Positions 10,095-19,322 of a stretch of DNA of 64,000 nt are shown piece after piece. The first letter of the stretch is position 1; each line of letters begins with the position of its first letter. The stretch covers positions 62,001 to 126,000 of the forward strand of contig JAFOOX010000044.1 of the NCBI GenBank assembly GCA_017425245.1. The letters are read 5' to 3'. Position numbers and translations under genes: made by a program. The DNA comes from Gammaproteobacteria bacterium (GTDB lineage: Bacteria; Pseudomonadota; Gammaproteobacteria; Enterobacterales; Neiellaceae). The notes under the pieces are model-generated. The model saw only the letters and a program-made list of their open reading frames with translations, searched no databases and had not been told where the DNA came from.

Positions 10095-10403
10095 TCACTC
10101 GCCCGTTATCGGCAGGGCATCAACCAAGCCGCTGGCGGCCACCAGCCGCATCAACTGCTGCGGCGCCTCGGTAAATAGCAGATCACGGCCACTTTGCGCA
10201 TGGGCAGCACGCAAAGCCACCAAAAAAGCCAGCCCAGCAGTGTCAACCCGGCCTAACTGGCGCAGGCTGATGGCAACCTTGCTGTCACCGCAGCAGATGC
10301 GATGACGCTCCTGCCACAGGGCCGGCACGGTATCGCGGGTCAGCTCGCCACTCAACTCGAAACAGTCGGCACAAAGCTCGCGGATCGCCAGTTCGCCGCT
10401 CAC
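10095..10403 (-). CDS. mlaB: Phospholipid transport STAS-domain protein MlaB
   Basis: The 102-residue STAS-domain protein binds the MlaF ATPase and supports assembly and activity of the MlaFEDB complex, which moves phospholipids between the inner membrane and the periplasmic carrier MlaC. The conserved STAS motif is DTAGLAFLVAL (about residues 54-64), with the Thr that is important in E. coli MlaB. It overlaps the mlaC stop codon by 4 bases. Confidence 0.92.
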   Translation of the reverse strand: MSGELAIRELCADCFELSGELTRDTVPALWQERHRICCGDSKVAISLRQLGRVDTAGLAFLVALRAAHAQSGRDLLFTEAPQQLMRLVAASGLVDALPITGE

Positions 10404-11035
10404 GGTGCTGCCACCTCAGCGTCCAAGGCGATCTTTTGCTTGTTCTGGGCATCAAGCTGGCGGGTCACCTCTTCGATCCCCTTTTGGCGGATCAACCCGC
10501 CCAGCTCAGCCTCTTTGCCCGAGAGCATGCTCACCCCTTCCGCCACCATATCAAACGCCCGCCATTCGCCCGTGCGGCTATTGCGCCGCAGGCGAAACTC
10601 CAGATTGATGTTGGGTTTGCCCGGTTCAGTGACAACCACGCGAATGGTCGCCATATCGCCATCGGCCGGCGGCTGGTTGGCAGGGAAGGTTGCCTGCTGG
10701 CCGCGATACTTGGTAAACAGGCTGGCGTAGGTCGCCACCAAATGACCTCTAAACGCATCGACAAAGGCATCACGCTGCTCCTTGCTGATCTGCGGCAATG
10801 ATGTCCCCATCACTTTGAAGGCGGCATAGCGCACATCGACATAGGGTAACAGTTCATCCTCTACCAGAGCTCTCAGCACCTCGGGGTTGGCTCGCCATTG
10901 CGGCTCCTCGGCGCGAATCCGGTCGAAGGTGGTACCAGCCACCTCTGTGACTAATACCAGTGGTTCATCGGCAGCCTGGACCGGCAGGGCCATGGCCAGC
11001 AGCAAGGCAAACAGGGCTGAAAATATGCGCATCAC
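10400..11035 (-). CDS. mlaC: Periplasmic phospholipid-binding protein MlaC
   Basis: The 211-residue soluble periplasmic carrier shuttles phospholipid between the outer-membrane MlaA complex and the MlaFEDB transporter. It has a cleavable signal peptide (residues 1-21, ending VQAA) and the MlaC/Ttg2D family fold, with the conserved YVDVRYAAFKVMG and FVDAFRGHLVATYASLF segments. Its start overlaps mlaD by 4 bases. Confidence 0.95.
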   Translation of the reverse strand: MMRIFSALFALLLAMALPVQAADEPLVLVTEVAGTTFDRIRAEEPQWRANPEVLRALVEDELLPYVDVRYAAFKVMGTSLPQISKEQRDAFVDAFRGHLVATYASLFTKYRGQQATFPANQPPADGDMATIRVVVTEPGKPNINLEFRLRRNSRTGEWRAFDMVAEGVSMLSGKEAELGGLIRQKGIEEVTRQLDAQNKQKIALDAEVAAP

Positions 11036-11505
11036 TTGTTGTCCTGGTTATAGAGGAACTGGGAGATCAGGTTCTCAAACACCAGCGCCGACTTGGTGTC
11101 GCGGATGCTGCCACCATCCTTGAGCAGGGCGGTGCCCTCCTCCTCGTCGATGAAACCGGGGGTAATGCCCACGTACTGCTCACCCAGTAGCCCAGAGGTG
11201 AGCACCGCCGCCGACGAGTGCTCAGAAAGGCCACTGTAGCGGCTGTCAATGACCATCTCTACCACCGGCACCCAGCTCTGGCCATCCAGCACAATGTTGT
11301 CAACCCGTCCTACGACGACCCCGCCAATCTTCACCGGCGCCCGCTCCTTGAGGCCACCAATGTTGTCAAAACGGGCCTGCAGCCGGTAACTATTGCCGCC
11401 ATCGAGCATGTTGTCACCGACCACCCGCAACGCCAGCAACAGCAGCGCGGCCAGTGCGCCAACGATGAACAACCCGACCAGCACTTCGATTTTGCGTTTT
11501 TCCAT
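11032..11505 (-). CDS. mlaD: Mla membrane-anchored MCE protein MlaD
   Basis: The 157-residue MlaD forms a periplasmic hexameric ring on the MlaFE core. One N-terminal membrane helix (residues 7-25) is followed by an MCE domain with the typical FDNIGGLKERAPVKIGGVVVG segment. The ATG start at MEKRKIEVLVG is chosen over the upstream TTG because the family starts there. A C-terminal helix after about residue 125 fits the hydrophobic pore helix. It begins 24 bases after mlaE ends. Confidence 0.94.
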   Translation of the reverse strand: MEKRKIEVLVGLFIVGALAALLLLALRVVGDNMLDGGNSYRLQARFDNIGGLKERAPVKIGGVVVGRVDNIVLDGQSWVPVVEMVIDSRYSGLSEHSSAAVLTSGLLGEQYVGITPGFIDEEEGTALLKDGGSIRDTKSALVFENLISQFLYNQDNK

Positions 11506-11529
11506 CGGTAACTTTCTTGAATCCTGCAA

Positions 11530-12306
11530 TTAGCCAAACATGACGGCGGTGAGCACGAAATCCAGTGCCAGCACCGCCAGTGAGGAATGTACGACAGTCT
11601 CAGTGGTCGCCCGGCTCACCCCTTCGGCCGTCGGCACCGCATCAAAGCCTTTGAACACCGCGATCCAGGTGACCACCAGAGCAAACACCACACTCTTAAT
11701 CACGCCATTCAGCAGATCATCCTGCCAGTCAACGGCTGCCTGCATGATTGACCAGTAACTGCCCTGGTCCACCCCCAGCCATTCGACGCCTACCAAAAAA
11801 CCACCGAGGATGCCGACGGCATTGAACATCAGGGCCAGCAGCGGCATACAGATGACACCCGCCCAGAAACGCGGAGCAATCACCCGTTTGAGCGGATCAA
11901 CCGCCATCATCTCCAGGCTCGACAGCTGCTCTGTCGCCTTCATCAGGCCAATCTCGGCAGTTAGCGACGAACCGGCCCGCCCGGCAAACAGCAAGGCGGT
12001 CACCACCGGCCCAAGCTCACGCAGCAGGCTCAGTGCCACCAGCGGGCCGAGGCTCTCTTCAGCACCATAATCCACTAGTACGTTGTAGCCCTGCAAAGCG
12101 AGCACCATGCCGATAAACAGGCCGGAGACAACAATGATGGCGACACTCAGCACGCCAACCATATATAACTGTTTGAGCAGCAGCGACCAGTCACGGCGCA
12201 GGCGATAACCACCCAAGATCACCCGAAACAGCAGAGTGCCGGCCCGGCCTGCTTCGGCCAGATGGTTCAGGGTGGCGCGACCATTACGGGCCAGAAACTC
12301 AACCAC
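11530..12306 (-). CDS. mlaE: Mla ABC transporter permease MlaE
   Basis: The 258-residue inner-membrane permease of the phospholipid transporter belongs to the MlaE/YrbE family, with five to six membrane segments. The start is set at the GTG in the GTGGTTGAG that overlaps the mlaF stop codon, with GGAGG 5 bases before it; the longer open frame would run deep into mlaF. The conserved [27 protein letters not shown] block, typical of MCE-type permeases, is present. Confidence 0.94.
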   Translation of the reverse strand: MVEFLARNGRATLNHLAEAGRAGTLLFRVILGGYRLRRDWSLLLKQLYMVGVLSVAIIVVSGLFIGMVLALQGYNVLVDYGAEESLGPLVALSLLRELGPVVTALLFAGRAGSSLTAEIGLMKATEQLSSLEMMAVDPLKRVIAPRFWAGVICMPLLALMFNAVGILGGFLVGVEWLGVDQGSYWSIMQAAVDWQDDLLNGVIKSVVFALVVTWIAVFKGFDAVPTAEGVSRATTETVVHSSLAVLALDFVLTAVMFG

Positions 12307-13114
12307 GGGCACCTCCAAGCTGAGCCAGATCCTCTGCAAAGGGACGGGCCGGATAGTGGAAGGGCACCGGGCCATCAGGCTGGCCGAGCATAAACTGGTT
12401 CACCAGCGGTGACGTTGAATCGCGCAGCGCCTGGGGCTGGCCTTCGCCGATGATCTGCTGATCGGCGATCAGATAGACATAATCGGCGATAGCCATCACC
12501 TCATGCACATCGTGGGACACCACAATCGAGGTCATCCCCAGCGCATCATTCAGTTCTCGGATCAGCTTGGCCAGCACGCCGAGAGTGATCGGATCCTGAC
12601 CCGTGAAGGGCTCGTCATACATGATCAGCGCCGGGTCCAGCGCCAGAGTGCGGGCCAGCGCCGCACGGCGGGCCATGCCACCGGAAAGTTCGGCCGGCAT
12701 CAGCTCGCAGGCGCCACGTAACCCCACAGACTCCAGTTTCATCAGCACCAACGCCCGCAGCAGCGGCTCAGGCAGATTGGTGTGCTCACGCAGCGGCAGG
12801 GCGACGTTGTCAAAAATGGTCATATCGGTGAACAGGGCGCCGCTCTGAAATAGCATGCCCATCTGCTTGCGCACCTCAAACAGCCGCGAACGGCTCATCT
12901 GCCCGACATCTTCACCATTGAAAGCCACCACCCCGCGCTCAGCGCGCAGCTGGCCACCGATCAGGCGCAGCAGGGTGGTCTTGCCGATGCCACTGGGGCC
13001 CATAATCGCCACCACCTTGCCGCGCGGAATGGTCAGACTGAGATCACGGAAGATCACCCGTTCGCCGCGGCGAAAGGTGAGATTGGAGATGGCGACGATC
13101 GGCTCGTTGGACAT
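12299..13114 (-). CDS. mlaF: Mla ABC transporter ATPase MlaF
   Basis: The 271-residue ABC ATPase powers the Mla phospholipid transporter at the inner membrane. Walker A is GPSGIGKTT (from residue 39), the signature is [13 protein letters not shown], Walker B is [13 protein letters not shown] and the H-loop is [10 protein letters not shown]. The start at MSNEPIVAI follows an AAGGAG site. It is first gene of the mlaFEDCB-ibaG-murA operon and is divergent from kdsC; the yrbG and kdsD genes usually next to it are missing. Confidence 0.96.
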   Translation of the reverse strand: MSNEPIVAISNLTFRRGERVIFRDLSLTIPRGKVVAIMGPSGIGKTTLLRLIGGQLRAERGVVAFNGEDVGQMSRSRLFEVRKQMGMLFQSGALFTDMTIFDNVALPLREHTNLPEPLLRALVLMKLESVGLRGACELMPAELSGGMARRAALARTLALDPALIMYDEPFTGQDPITLGVLAKLIRELNDALGMTSIVVSHDVHEVMAIADYVYLIADQQIIGEGQPQALRDSTSPLVNQFMLGQPDGPVPFHYPARPFAEDLAQLGGARG

Positions 13115-13304
13115 GGGCTCCTTGCCAAATTCAGAGGGCTGCGGGATCAAATGGGGGGCAATTGTAGCGCTGAGCGGGATGTGGGCTCAATCACGGATCT
13201 GGCCCGTGCCGCCGTCATGGTTGGCAAGGTCGGCGATTGTGCCCACAATGAGCAGCAGCACAACCCTTATGGCCGCAGCTTCGGCGGCCTTTAATGACGT
13301 TCGC

Positions 13305-13871
13305 ATGCACCCACAGACTGTTACAAATGGCTTTCCGTACGGTGAAGTCAGCCCCGCCATACTGCAGCAGGCCCAGCACACCAGGCTACTGATCTGCGAT
13401 GTTGACGGCGTCTTCTCCGATGGTCGCATCTACCTCGGCAACGACGGTGAAGAGCTCAAGGCGTTCCACACCCGCGACGGATACGGCGTCAAGGCGTTGC
13501 AGGCCACCGGGGTGGCGGTGGCGGTGATCACCGGCCGCGAATCGCGCATCGTCAGCCAGCGCATGGCCGCCCTCGGCGTCGCTCATGTCCAGCAAGGGGT
13601 GCACGACAAAAGCGGCGCGCTCGATCTGCTGCTGGCCGCCACCGGCCTGAGCGCCGAAGCCTGCGCCTATATCGGTGATGATCTGATCGACTGGCCGGTG
13701 ATGGCGCGGGTGGGGCTGGCCGTCAGCGTCGCCGACGGCCACCCGCTACTACGCCAACGGGCCGATTACATCAGTTACAGTCGCGGCGGCTTTGGCGCCG
13801 TGCGCGAGATCTGCGATCTGATCATGTTTGCTCAAGGCACGTTGGAAACGACTGAAGGAAAGAGTATTTGA
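13305..13871 (+). CDS. kdsC: 3-deoxy-D-manno-octulosonate 8-phosphate phosphatase
   Basis: The 188-residue HAD-family phosphatase removes phosphate from Kdo-8-phosphate to give Kdo for LPS core synthesis. The catalytic motif DVDGVFSDG provides the nucleophile and acid/base Asp pair, and the later GDDLIDWPVM holds the metal-binding Asp residues. The start at MHPQTVTNG gives the family's usual length. It leads the kdsC-lptCAB-rpoN block, and its stop overlaps the TTG start of lptC. Confidence 0.94.
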   Translation: MHPQTVTNGFPYGEVSPAILQQAQHTRLLICDVDGVFSDGRIYLGNDGEELKAFHTRDGYGVKALQATGVAVAVITGRESRIVSQRMAALGVAHVQQGVHDKSGALDLLLAATGLSAEACAYIGDDLIDWPVMARVGLAVSVADGHPLLRQRADYISYSRGGFGAVREICDLIMFAQGTLETTEGKSI

Positions 13872-14422
13872 ACCGCGGCCTGCTGTTCGCCCTGCTGTTT
13901 TTTTCGCTGGCGCTGCTGTTGCTGCACTGGCCGCCACAAGCGCGCCGCAGCGATGGCACGGGTACAGCTGTGGCCGAAATCCCGGCCTACGCCGCCAGCC
14001 AGATTGTGATCCGCCGTTTTGGTGAGGATGGCGAGCCGCAGCTACGCCTGGATGCCAACCGGGTGGCCCATTACCGTAGCAGCGGCCGCACCCTGCTCGA
14101 CCAGCCACGCTTTGCCAGCAGTAGCCCCAACCGGCAATGGCAGGGACAAGCCATTGAAGGCGAACTGGTCGGCAGCGATCAGCTGTTGCTGAGCAAGGAC
14201 GTTGTCATTACCGCCCAAGCTGCGCACAATCGCCCGCAAACCACGGTGGAAACCGCCACTTTAGACGTTGATCTGGCCAACAATCGGGCGGTCACTGACG
14301 ACGCGGTGACCATTCGCAACAATCAGCTCATCATGCGTGGCAAGGGTCTCGACGCCGACCTCAACGCCGAACGCATCGTGATCAAGCATCAGGTTCGAAC
14401 CATCTATGACCCTCCGCGCTAA
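13868..14422 (+). CDS. lptC: LPS export system protein LptC
   Basis: The 184-residue bitopic inner-membrane protein takes LPS from LptB2FG and passes it to LptA. One N-terminal membrane helix (residues 3-20) is followed by a periplasmic beta-jellyroll. The start is TTG, overlapping the kdsC stop (TTGA). The sequence diverges much in this family; identity is supported by the helix-plus-jellyroll layout, DUF1239-like length and the kdsC-lptC-lptA-lptB order. Confidence 0.9.
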   Translation: MNRGLLFALLFFSLALLLLHWPPQARRSDGTGTAVAEIPAYAASQIVIRRFGEDGEPQLRLDANRVAHYRSSGRTLLDQPRFASSSPNRQWQGQAIEGELVGSDQLLLSKDVVITAQAAHNRPQTTVETATLDVDLANNRAVTDDAVTIRNNQLIMRGKGLDADLNAERIVIKHQVRTIYDPPR

Positions 14423-14990
14423 CCCTTTCCCCCTGCTTCCCCTGCTACTGGCGCTGAGTTCAGCGCCAGCACTGGCCGCCCGCACCGACCTCGATCAGCA
14501 GATCCTGGTTGATGCTGCCCGTCAGAGCATCGACATCGACAAAGGGGTCGTGCTGTTTGAAGGTAATGTGGTGGTGCGCCAAGGCACACTGGAGATCCGC
14601 GCCGCCGCGCTGCGCATCGATCAGAGCCGGGGCAAGGGCAAAGAGGTGCTGATCGCTACCGGCAAGCCAGTGGAACTGCGGCAGAAACTGGATGATGGCC
14701 GGCCACTGGAGGCCAGCGCCGAGCAGGTGCGCTATGAGCTCGATAGCCGCACCCTGACCCTCAGCGGGAATGCCCAGCTCAAGCAGCAGGACAGCATGGT
14801 CAAGGGCGACACCATGCGTTACAACCTGGCCGAAGGCCGGCTGTCGGCCGAATCCGCCGGTGGCGATGGCAGCAAACGGGTCACTGCGGTGTTTACCCCA
14901 CAGCAACTGGACAAGCTGCGTGATGATGCTGGCGCGGACGAACAATCGCCCAGCAACAACAGCGCGCCGACAGAGCAGCCAACGCCATGA
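14406..14990 (+). CDS. lptA: LPS transport periplasmic protein LptA
   Basis: The 194-residue periplasmic bridge protein carries LPS across the periplasm in head-to-tail filaments. It has a signal peptide (residues 1-24, ending ALAA) and an OstA-like jellyroll with repeats such as [14 protein letters not shown] and [20 protein letters not shown]. The start overlaps the end of lptC by 17 bases and the stop overlaps lptB, indicating a tight operon. Confidence 0.94.
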   Translation: MTLRANPFPLLPLLLALSSAPALAARTDLDQQILVDAARQSIDIDKGVVLFEGNVVVRQGTLEIRAAALRIDQSRGKGKEVLIATGKPVELRQKLDDGRPLEASAEQVRYELDSRTLTLSGNAQLKQQDSMVKGDTMRYNLAEGRLSAESAGGDGSKRVTAVFTPQQLDKLRDDAGADEQSPSNNSAPTEQPTP

Positions 14991-15712
14991 GTTGCCTCGC
15001 CGTTCAGCAGCTGGCCAAAAGCTACAAGGGCCGTCAGGTGGTGCGTGACGTATCGCTGTCAGTTAACACCGGTGAGGTGGTTGGCCTGCTTGGCCCCAAT
15101 GGCGCCGGCAAGACCACCACCTTCTACATGGTGGTCGGACTGGTACCTGCGGATCGCGGCCGAGTGCTGCTCGACGATCAGGATCTCAGCCATGACCCGA
15201 TGCATCTTCGCGCCCGCAAGGGGCTCGGCTACCTGCCGCAGGAAGCCTCAATCTTCCGCCGCCTGACGGTGGCCGAGAACATCCGCGCAGTGCTGGAACT
15301 GCGCCCGCAACTCAACCGCAACCAGCGTGAGGAGCAGCTCGAAGCCCTGCTCGAAGAGTTCCACATCAGCCATATCCGCAACTCGCTAGGGATGGCCCTG
15401 TCAGGTGGCGAGCGGCGGCGCGCCGAGATCGCCCGGGCACTGGCTGCTGAACCGCGTTTTATTCTGCTCGATGAGCCCTTCGCCGGCGTCGATCCCATTT
15501 CGGTCAACGACATCAAGAAGATCATCAACCAGTTGCGTGAGCGCGGCCTCGGCGTACTGATCACCGACCATAACGTGCGTGAAACCCTGGCGGTCTGTCA
15601 GCGGGCCTGCATTGTCAGCCATGGCGAGGTGATCGCCGAAGGCGCGCCTGCCGCCATTCTCGACAACCAGAGGGTGCGCGACGTCTATCTCGGCGAGCAA
15701 TTCCGGCTATAG
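14987..15712 (+). CDS. lptB: LPS export ABC transporter ATPase LptB
   Basis: The 241-residue cytoplasmic ATPase of LptB2FG drives LPS extraction from the inner membrane. Walker A is GPNGAGKTT, the Q-loop region contains [17 protein letters not shown], the signature is [15 protein letters not shown], Walker B is [12 protein letters not shown] and the H-loop is ITDHNVRET. These match LptB closely, including the long IRAVLEL region. It overlaps lptA by 4 bases. Confidence 0.97.
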   Translation: MSCLAVQQLAKSYKGRQVVRDVSLSVNTGEVVGLLGPNGAGKTTTFYMVVGLVPADRGRVLLDDQDLSHDPMHLRARKGLGYLPQEASIFRRLTVAENIRAVLELRPQLNRNQREEQLEALLEEFHISHIRNSLGMALSGGERRRAEIARALAAEPRFILLDEPFAGVDPISVNDIKKIINQLRERGLGVLITDHNVRETLAVCQRACIVSHGEVIAEGAPAAILDNQRVRDVYLGEQFRL

Positions 15713-15808
15713 TTTCCTTAGGGCAGCTCGGGTACTATCCGGGTAGAGGCCAATGTCATGGCCCGCACAGATTCTAGGCACAGACCACCGGATGCTCCGA
15801 TACTTGGC

Positions 15809-17311
15809 ATGAAACCGTCGTTACAACTCCGCATCAGTCAGCAGCTCACCATGACCCCGCAATTACAGCAGGCGATCCGCCTGTTGCAATTATCGACACT
15901 GGAGCTGCAACAAGAGATTCAGGAGGCACTGGACGCCAACCCGCTGCTAGAGGTGGAGGACGAGCCGACCGGCTCCCAGCTCGAGCGCCCCAATAATGAC
16001 CACAACGGTAGCAACAGCCTTGGCGATGGTGACGATGCCGGTGGCGACAGCGACTTTGGCGACAGCTACGAACACGACAGCACCATGGATGCTGGCGACG
16101 CGCTGAACCGCGACCAGCTCAGCGACGACCTGCCGATGGACATGGGCTGGGACGAGATGATGTCGGCCGCCCCTAAAGGCAGCGGTAACGGCGACGACAT
16201 GGACCAGATCTATCAGGGTGAAACCTCAGAGAGCCTGCAGGATTACCTGCTGTGGCAGATGCGCCTGACGCCGTTCAGTGACACTGACTTGGCCATCGCT
16301 ACCGCCATCATCGATGCCATCGATGACTCCGGCTTTCTCACCATCGATGTCGAAGAGATCCTCACCGCCATGGGCGATGAGGAGATCGAAGCTGACGAGG
16401 TGGAAGCGGTACTTAAGCGCATCCAGCTGTTTGACCCGATCGGCGTCGCCTCACGCTCGCTGCAGGAGTGCCTGCTGGTGCAGCTGCGCCAGTTCGCCCC
16501 CGACACCCCGTTCCTGGCCGAAGCGCGCATGGTGCTGGCCGAACATATCGACCTGCTCGGCAGCCGCGACTATCGCACCCTGATGCGCAAAAGCCGGCTG
16601 ACGGAAGATGAACTGCGCGAAGTGCTGCGTCTGGTGCAGAGCCTTAATCCGCGCCCCGGCAGTGCCATTACCCAAAGTGATGACAGCTACGTCGTGCCTG
16701 ACGTCGCGGTGTTCAAGAAGAACGGCAAGTGGGTGGTTGAGCTCAACCCCGAGTCAACCCCTCGGCTTCGCATCAACCAGCAGTATGCGGCCATGTCACG
16801 CAACGCCCGCAACCGCTCCGATGCCCAGTTCATCCGCTCCCACCTGCAGGAAGCCAAGTGGTTCCTGAAGAGCCTGGAGAGCCGCAACGACACCCTGCTC
16901 AAAGTGGCAAACTGCATCGTTCAGTATCAGCGCGACTTTTTCGAGCATGGTGAAGAGGCGATGAAGCCGATGGTGCTCAATGATGTGGCCGAAGCGGTGG
17001 AGATGCACGAGTCCACCATCAGCCGCGTCACCACCCAAAAATACATGCACACCCCGCGTGGCATCTTCGAACTGAAATACTTTTTTTCCAGTCATGTGAG
17101 CACTGACAGCGGTGGCGAGTGTTCCTCGACCGCAATCCGTGCTTTCATCAAGAAGTTGGTGGCGGCTGAAAACCCGGCCAAGCCGCTGTCGGACAATCAG
17201 ATTGCCGACATGCTGGCGGAACAGGGTATTCAAGTGGCGCGACGGACTATTGCCAAGTACCGTGAGGCATTGGCGATTCCTCCGTCCAATCAGCGAAAGA
17301 GCCTGTTCTAA
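15809..17311 (+). CDS. rpoN: RNA polymerase sigma-54 factor
   Basis: The 500-residue sigma-54 directs transcription from -24/-12 promoters with AAA+ activators. The start is set at [18 protein letters not shown], the family's conserved Gln-rich region I; an upstream ATG at 15758 has no similarity. Region II is long and acidic (about 55-130). The core-binding domain, an HTH and the C-terminal RpoN box [10 protein letters not shown] (about 477-486) are all present. Downstream are hpf, ptsN and rapZ, the standard order. Confidence 0.97.
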   Translation: MKPSLQLRISQQLTMTPQLQQAIRLLQLSTLELQQEIQEALDANPLLEVEDEPTGSQLERPNNDHNGSNSLGDGDDAGGDSDFGDSYEHDSTMDAGDALNRDQLSDDLPMDMGWDEMMSAAPKGSGNGDDMDQIYQGETSESLQDYLLWQMRLTPFSDTDLAIATAIIDAIDDSGFLTIDVEEILTAMGDEEIEADEVEAVLKRIQLFDPIGVASRSLQECLLVQLRQFAPDTPFLAEARMVLAEHIDLLGSRDYRTLMRKSRLTEDELREVLRLVQSLNPRPGSAITQSDDSYVVPDVAVFKKNGKWVVELNPESTPRLRINQQYAAMSRNARNRSDAQFIRSHLQEAKWFLKSLESRNDTLLKVANCIVQYQRDFFEHGEEAMKPMVLNDVAEAVEMHESTISRVTTQKYMHTPRGIFELKYFFSSHVSTDSGGECSSTAIRAFIKKLVAAENPAKPLSDNQIADMLAEQGIQVARRTIAKYREALAIPPSNQRKSLF

Positions 17312-17343
17312 CTCGGCAGGCGCGAGCAAGAAGGAAAAGGTCT

Positions 17344-17631
17344 ATGCAAATCAATCTGACCGGCCATCATGTGGAAGTGACCGATGCACTGCGCGACTAT
17401 GTCGTCAGCAAATTCGAACGTTTGGAGCGTCACTTTGGCCACATCAGCAATGTGCACGTCATCCTGAACGTGGAAAAGCTCGCTCAAATCGCCGAAGCCA
17501 CCCTGCATGTCAACGGTGGCGAGATCTTCGCCAACTCTGAACACGAAGATATGTATGCGGCCATCGACGCCTTGGTCGACAAGCTCGACCGTCAGGTCAA
17601 GAAGCACAAAGAAAAGCTCAAAGCCCACTAA
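17344..17631 (+). CDS. hpf: Ribosome hibernation promoting factor (short HPF)
   Basis: The 95-residue short HPF/YfiA-family protein binds the decoding centre of idle 70S ribosomes and promotes 100S dimers in stationary phase. The sequence starts MQINLTGHHVEVTDALRDYV, the typical N terminus, and has the beta-alpha-beta layout with a lysine-rich tail (KKHKEKLKAH). The absence of a C-terminal extension places it in the short class. It lies 32 bases after rpoN. Confidence 0.95.
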   Translation: MQINLTGHHVEVTDALRDYVVSKFERLERHFGHISNVHVILNVEKLAQIAEATLHVNGGEIFANSEHEDMYAAIDALVDKLDRQVKKHKEKLKAH

Positions 17632-17634
17632 CCC

Positions 17635-18081
17635 ATGAACATCGCCTCGTTTCTGTCGCCGGACTGCACCAAAAGTTCAGTCCGCTGCAACAGCAAGAAA
17701 CGGTTGTTCGAAGTTGTCAGTGAACTCGCCGTCCAGCAGCTGCCGGGGCTCTCCGCCAAGGAGATCTTCGACAGTCTGCTGGCGCGTGAAAAACTGGGCT
17801 CCACCGGCATCGGCAACGGCATCGCCATTCCCCACGGTCGCCTCTCGGGCACCGACAAGGTGGTTGCGGTGTTTTTGCAGTGCGCCGAACCCGTGGCCTT
17901 CGACGCCATCGACAATCGCCCCATCGATCTGCTGTTTGCCCTGATGGTCCCTGGGGACCGCTGCGAACAACATCTCAAAACGCTCGCCATGGTGGCCGAG
18001 AAACTCAATGACCGGGCCACGGTCAAACAGCTGCGCAGCGCCACCAGTGATGACGAGCTGTACCAGATCATGACCAGCTGA
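17635..18081 (+). CDS. ptsN: Nitrogen-PTS enzyme IIA (PtsN)
   Basis: The 148-residue EIIA-Ntr is the last phosphoacceptor of the nitrogen phosphotransferase system; in E. coli it regulates potassium transport and other targets. The phosphorylated residue is His67 in GIAIPHGRL. The sequence shows the whole EIIA fold, including the FDAIDNRPIDLLFALMVP segment. It lies 3 bases after hpf and 20 bases before rapZ, and its partner NPr is encoded just downstream. Confidence 0.95.
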   Translation: MNIASFLSPDCTKSSVRCNSKKRLFEVVSELAVQQLPGLSAKEIFDSLLAREKLGSTGIGNGIAIPHGRLSGTDKVVAVFLQCAEPVAFDAIDNRPIDLLFALMVPGDRCEQHLKTLAMVAEKLNDRATVKQLRSATSDDELYQIMTS

Positions 18082-18101
18082 CGAAAGGCAGGTTCATCCC
18101 T

Positions 18102-18959
18102 ATGGAATTGATGATCGTCAGCGGCCGCTCGGGATCCGGCAAAACAGTGGCCTTGCGCGCCCTCGAAGATCTCGGCTTTTACTGCGTCGATAATCTGCCG
18201 GTAGCCATGGTGACGCAACTGGTAGAGCGGCTGCGCGGTAGCTTCAACAAGGTGGCGGTGAGCATTGATGCTCGCAACCTGTCGGCAGATACCGAGCTGT
18301 CACCGGTGCTGACCAGCCTGCGCGAACAGACCCGCTTGACCATCATCTATCTCGACGCCAAAGATGATGTCCTGATCCGCCGCTTTGCCGAAACCCGGCG
18401 CGCACACCCGCTGTCGCGCCAAAGCCTGCCGCTGCCGGAGGCGATGGCTTTTGAAGCCAACCTGCTGTCAGGGCTGAAAGAGCGGGCCGACCTGCTGATC
18501 GATTCGACCAATCTGTCGCTGCATCAGCTGGCGATGCTGGTGCAGGAGCGGGTGACCGGTAACCCGTTGCAGCAGATGCTGGTGGTGCTGGAATCCTTCG
18601 GCTTCAAGAATGGCCTGCCACAAGACGCCGACTTCGTGCTCGATGCCCGATTCCTGCCCAACCCCTACTGGCGGCGGGAACTGCGAGCGCTCACCGGCCG
18701 CGATCTGGCGGTGCAGCAGTTCTTCAGCCAGTTTCCCGAGGTTAACAAGTTCATCTGGCAGATCAGCAACCTGATCATGACTTGGCTGCCGTTGATCGAA
18801 AAGAGCAACCGCCGCTACCTGACCATTGCGGTCGGTTGTACCGGCGGCCAGCATCGCTCGGTGTTCATTGTCGAAGCATTGGCCGCCCAGTTCGGCGACG
18901 TTGGGCGACCGATCCAGGTGCGCCATCGCGACATGCCGACCGGAGAGAGCCATGGCTGA
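18102..18959 (+). CDS. rapZ: RNase adapter protein RapZ
   Basis: The 285-residue RapZ has an N-terminal P-loop ATPase-like domain (Walker A GRSGSGKT, residues 8-15) and a C-terminal domain with the conserved GCTGGQHRSVFIVEAL. In enterobacteria it targets the small RNA GlmZ for RNase E and so controls glucosamine-6-phosphate synthase. Start MELMIVSGRSGSG matches the family. Its stop overlaps the ptsO start by 8 bases. Confidence 0.96.
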   Translation: MELMIVSGRSGSGKTVALRALEDLGFYCVDNLPVAMVTQLVERLRGSFNKVAVSIDARNLSADTELSPVLTSLREQTRLTIIYLDAKDDVLIRRFAETRRAHPLSRQSLPLPEAMAFEANLLSGLKERADLLIDSTNLSLHQLAMLVQERVTGNPLQQMLVVLESFGFKNGLPQDADFVLDARFLPNPYWRRELRALTGRDLAVQQFFSQFPEVNKFIWQISNLIMTWLPLIEKSNRRYLTIAVGCTGGQHRSVFIVEALAAQFGDVGRPIQVRHRDMPTGESHG

Positions 18960-19230
18960 GCTGTGTGACAAGATGCTGCAGATCCGCAACAAGCTTGGCC
19001 TGCACGCCCGTGCGGCGACCAAGCTGGTGATGCTGGTCAATCGCTTTAACGCTCAGGTGACCATCGAACACAACGGCAAGCGCGCCGACGCCGGCTCGGT
19101 GATGGGGCTGCTGCTGCTGGAAACCTGTCAGGGCCAGACCATCCGCGTAGTCGCCGAGGGCCCCGATGCCGATGCCGCCATGAGCGCCGTCGAGCAGCTC
19201 ATTGACGCCCGCTTCGACGAAACGGAATAA
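18952..19230 (+). CDS. ptsO: Nitrogen-PTS phosphocarrier NPr
   Basis: The 92-residue HPr-like carrier transfers phosphate from EI-Ntr to EIIA-Ntr. The phosphorylated His18 lies in LGLHARAAT, and the Ser site is in GSVMGLLLL. The start at MAELCDKML lies inside the 3' end of rapZ, which suggests translational coupling. It closes the rpoN-hpf-ptsN-rapZ-ptsO cluster. Confidence 0.94.
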   Translation: MAELCDKMLQIRNKLGLHARAATKLVMLVNRFNAQVTIEHNGKRADAGSVMGLLLLETCQGQTIRVVAEGPDADAAMSAVEQLIDARFDETE

Positions 19231-19322
19231 CCTTTCCAATCAATACGCTGGCTCTGGTTGCTGGCGGCCTGCGGGGGCCATCCGGTACACTTGCCGCCAT
19301 GGTATAACGGCGGAGACCTGTA

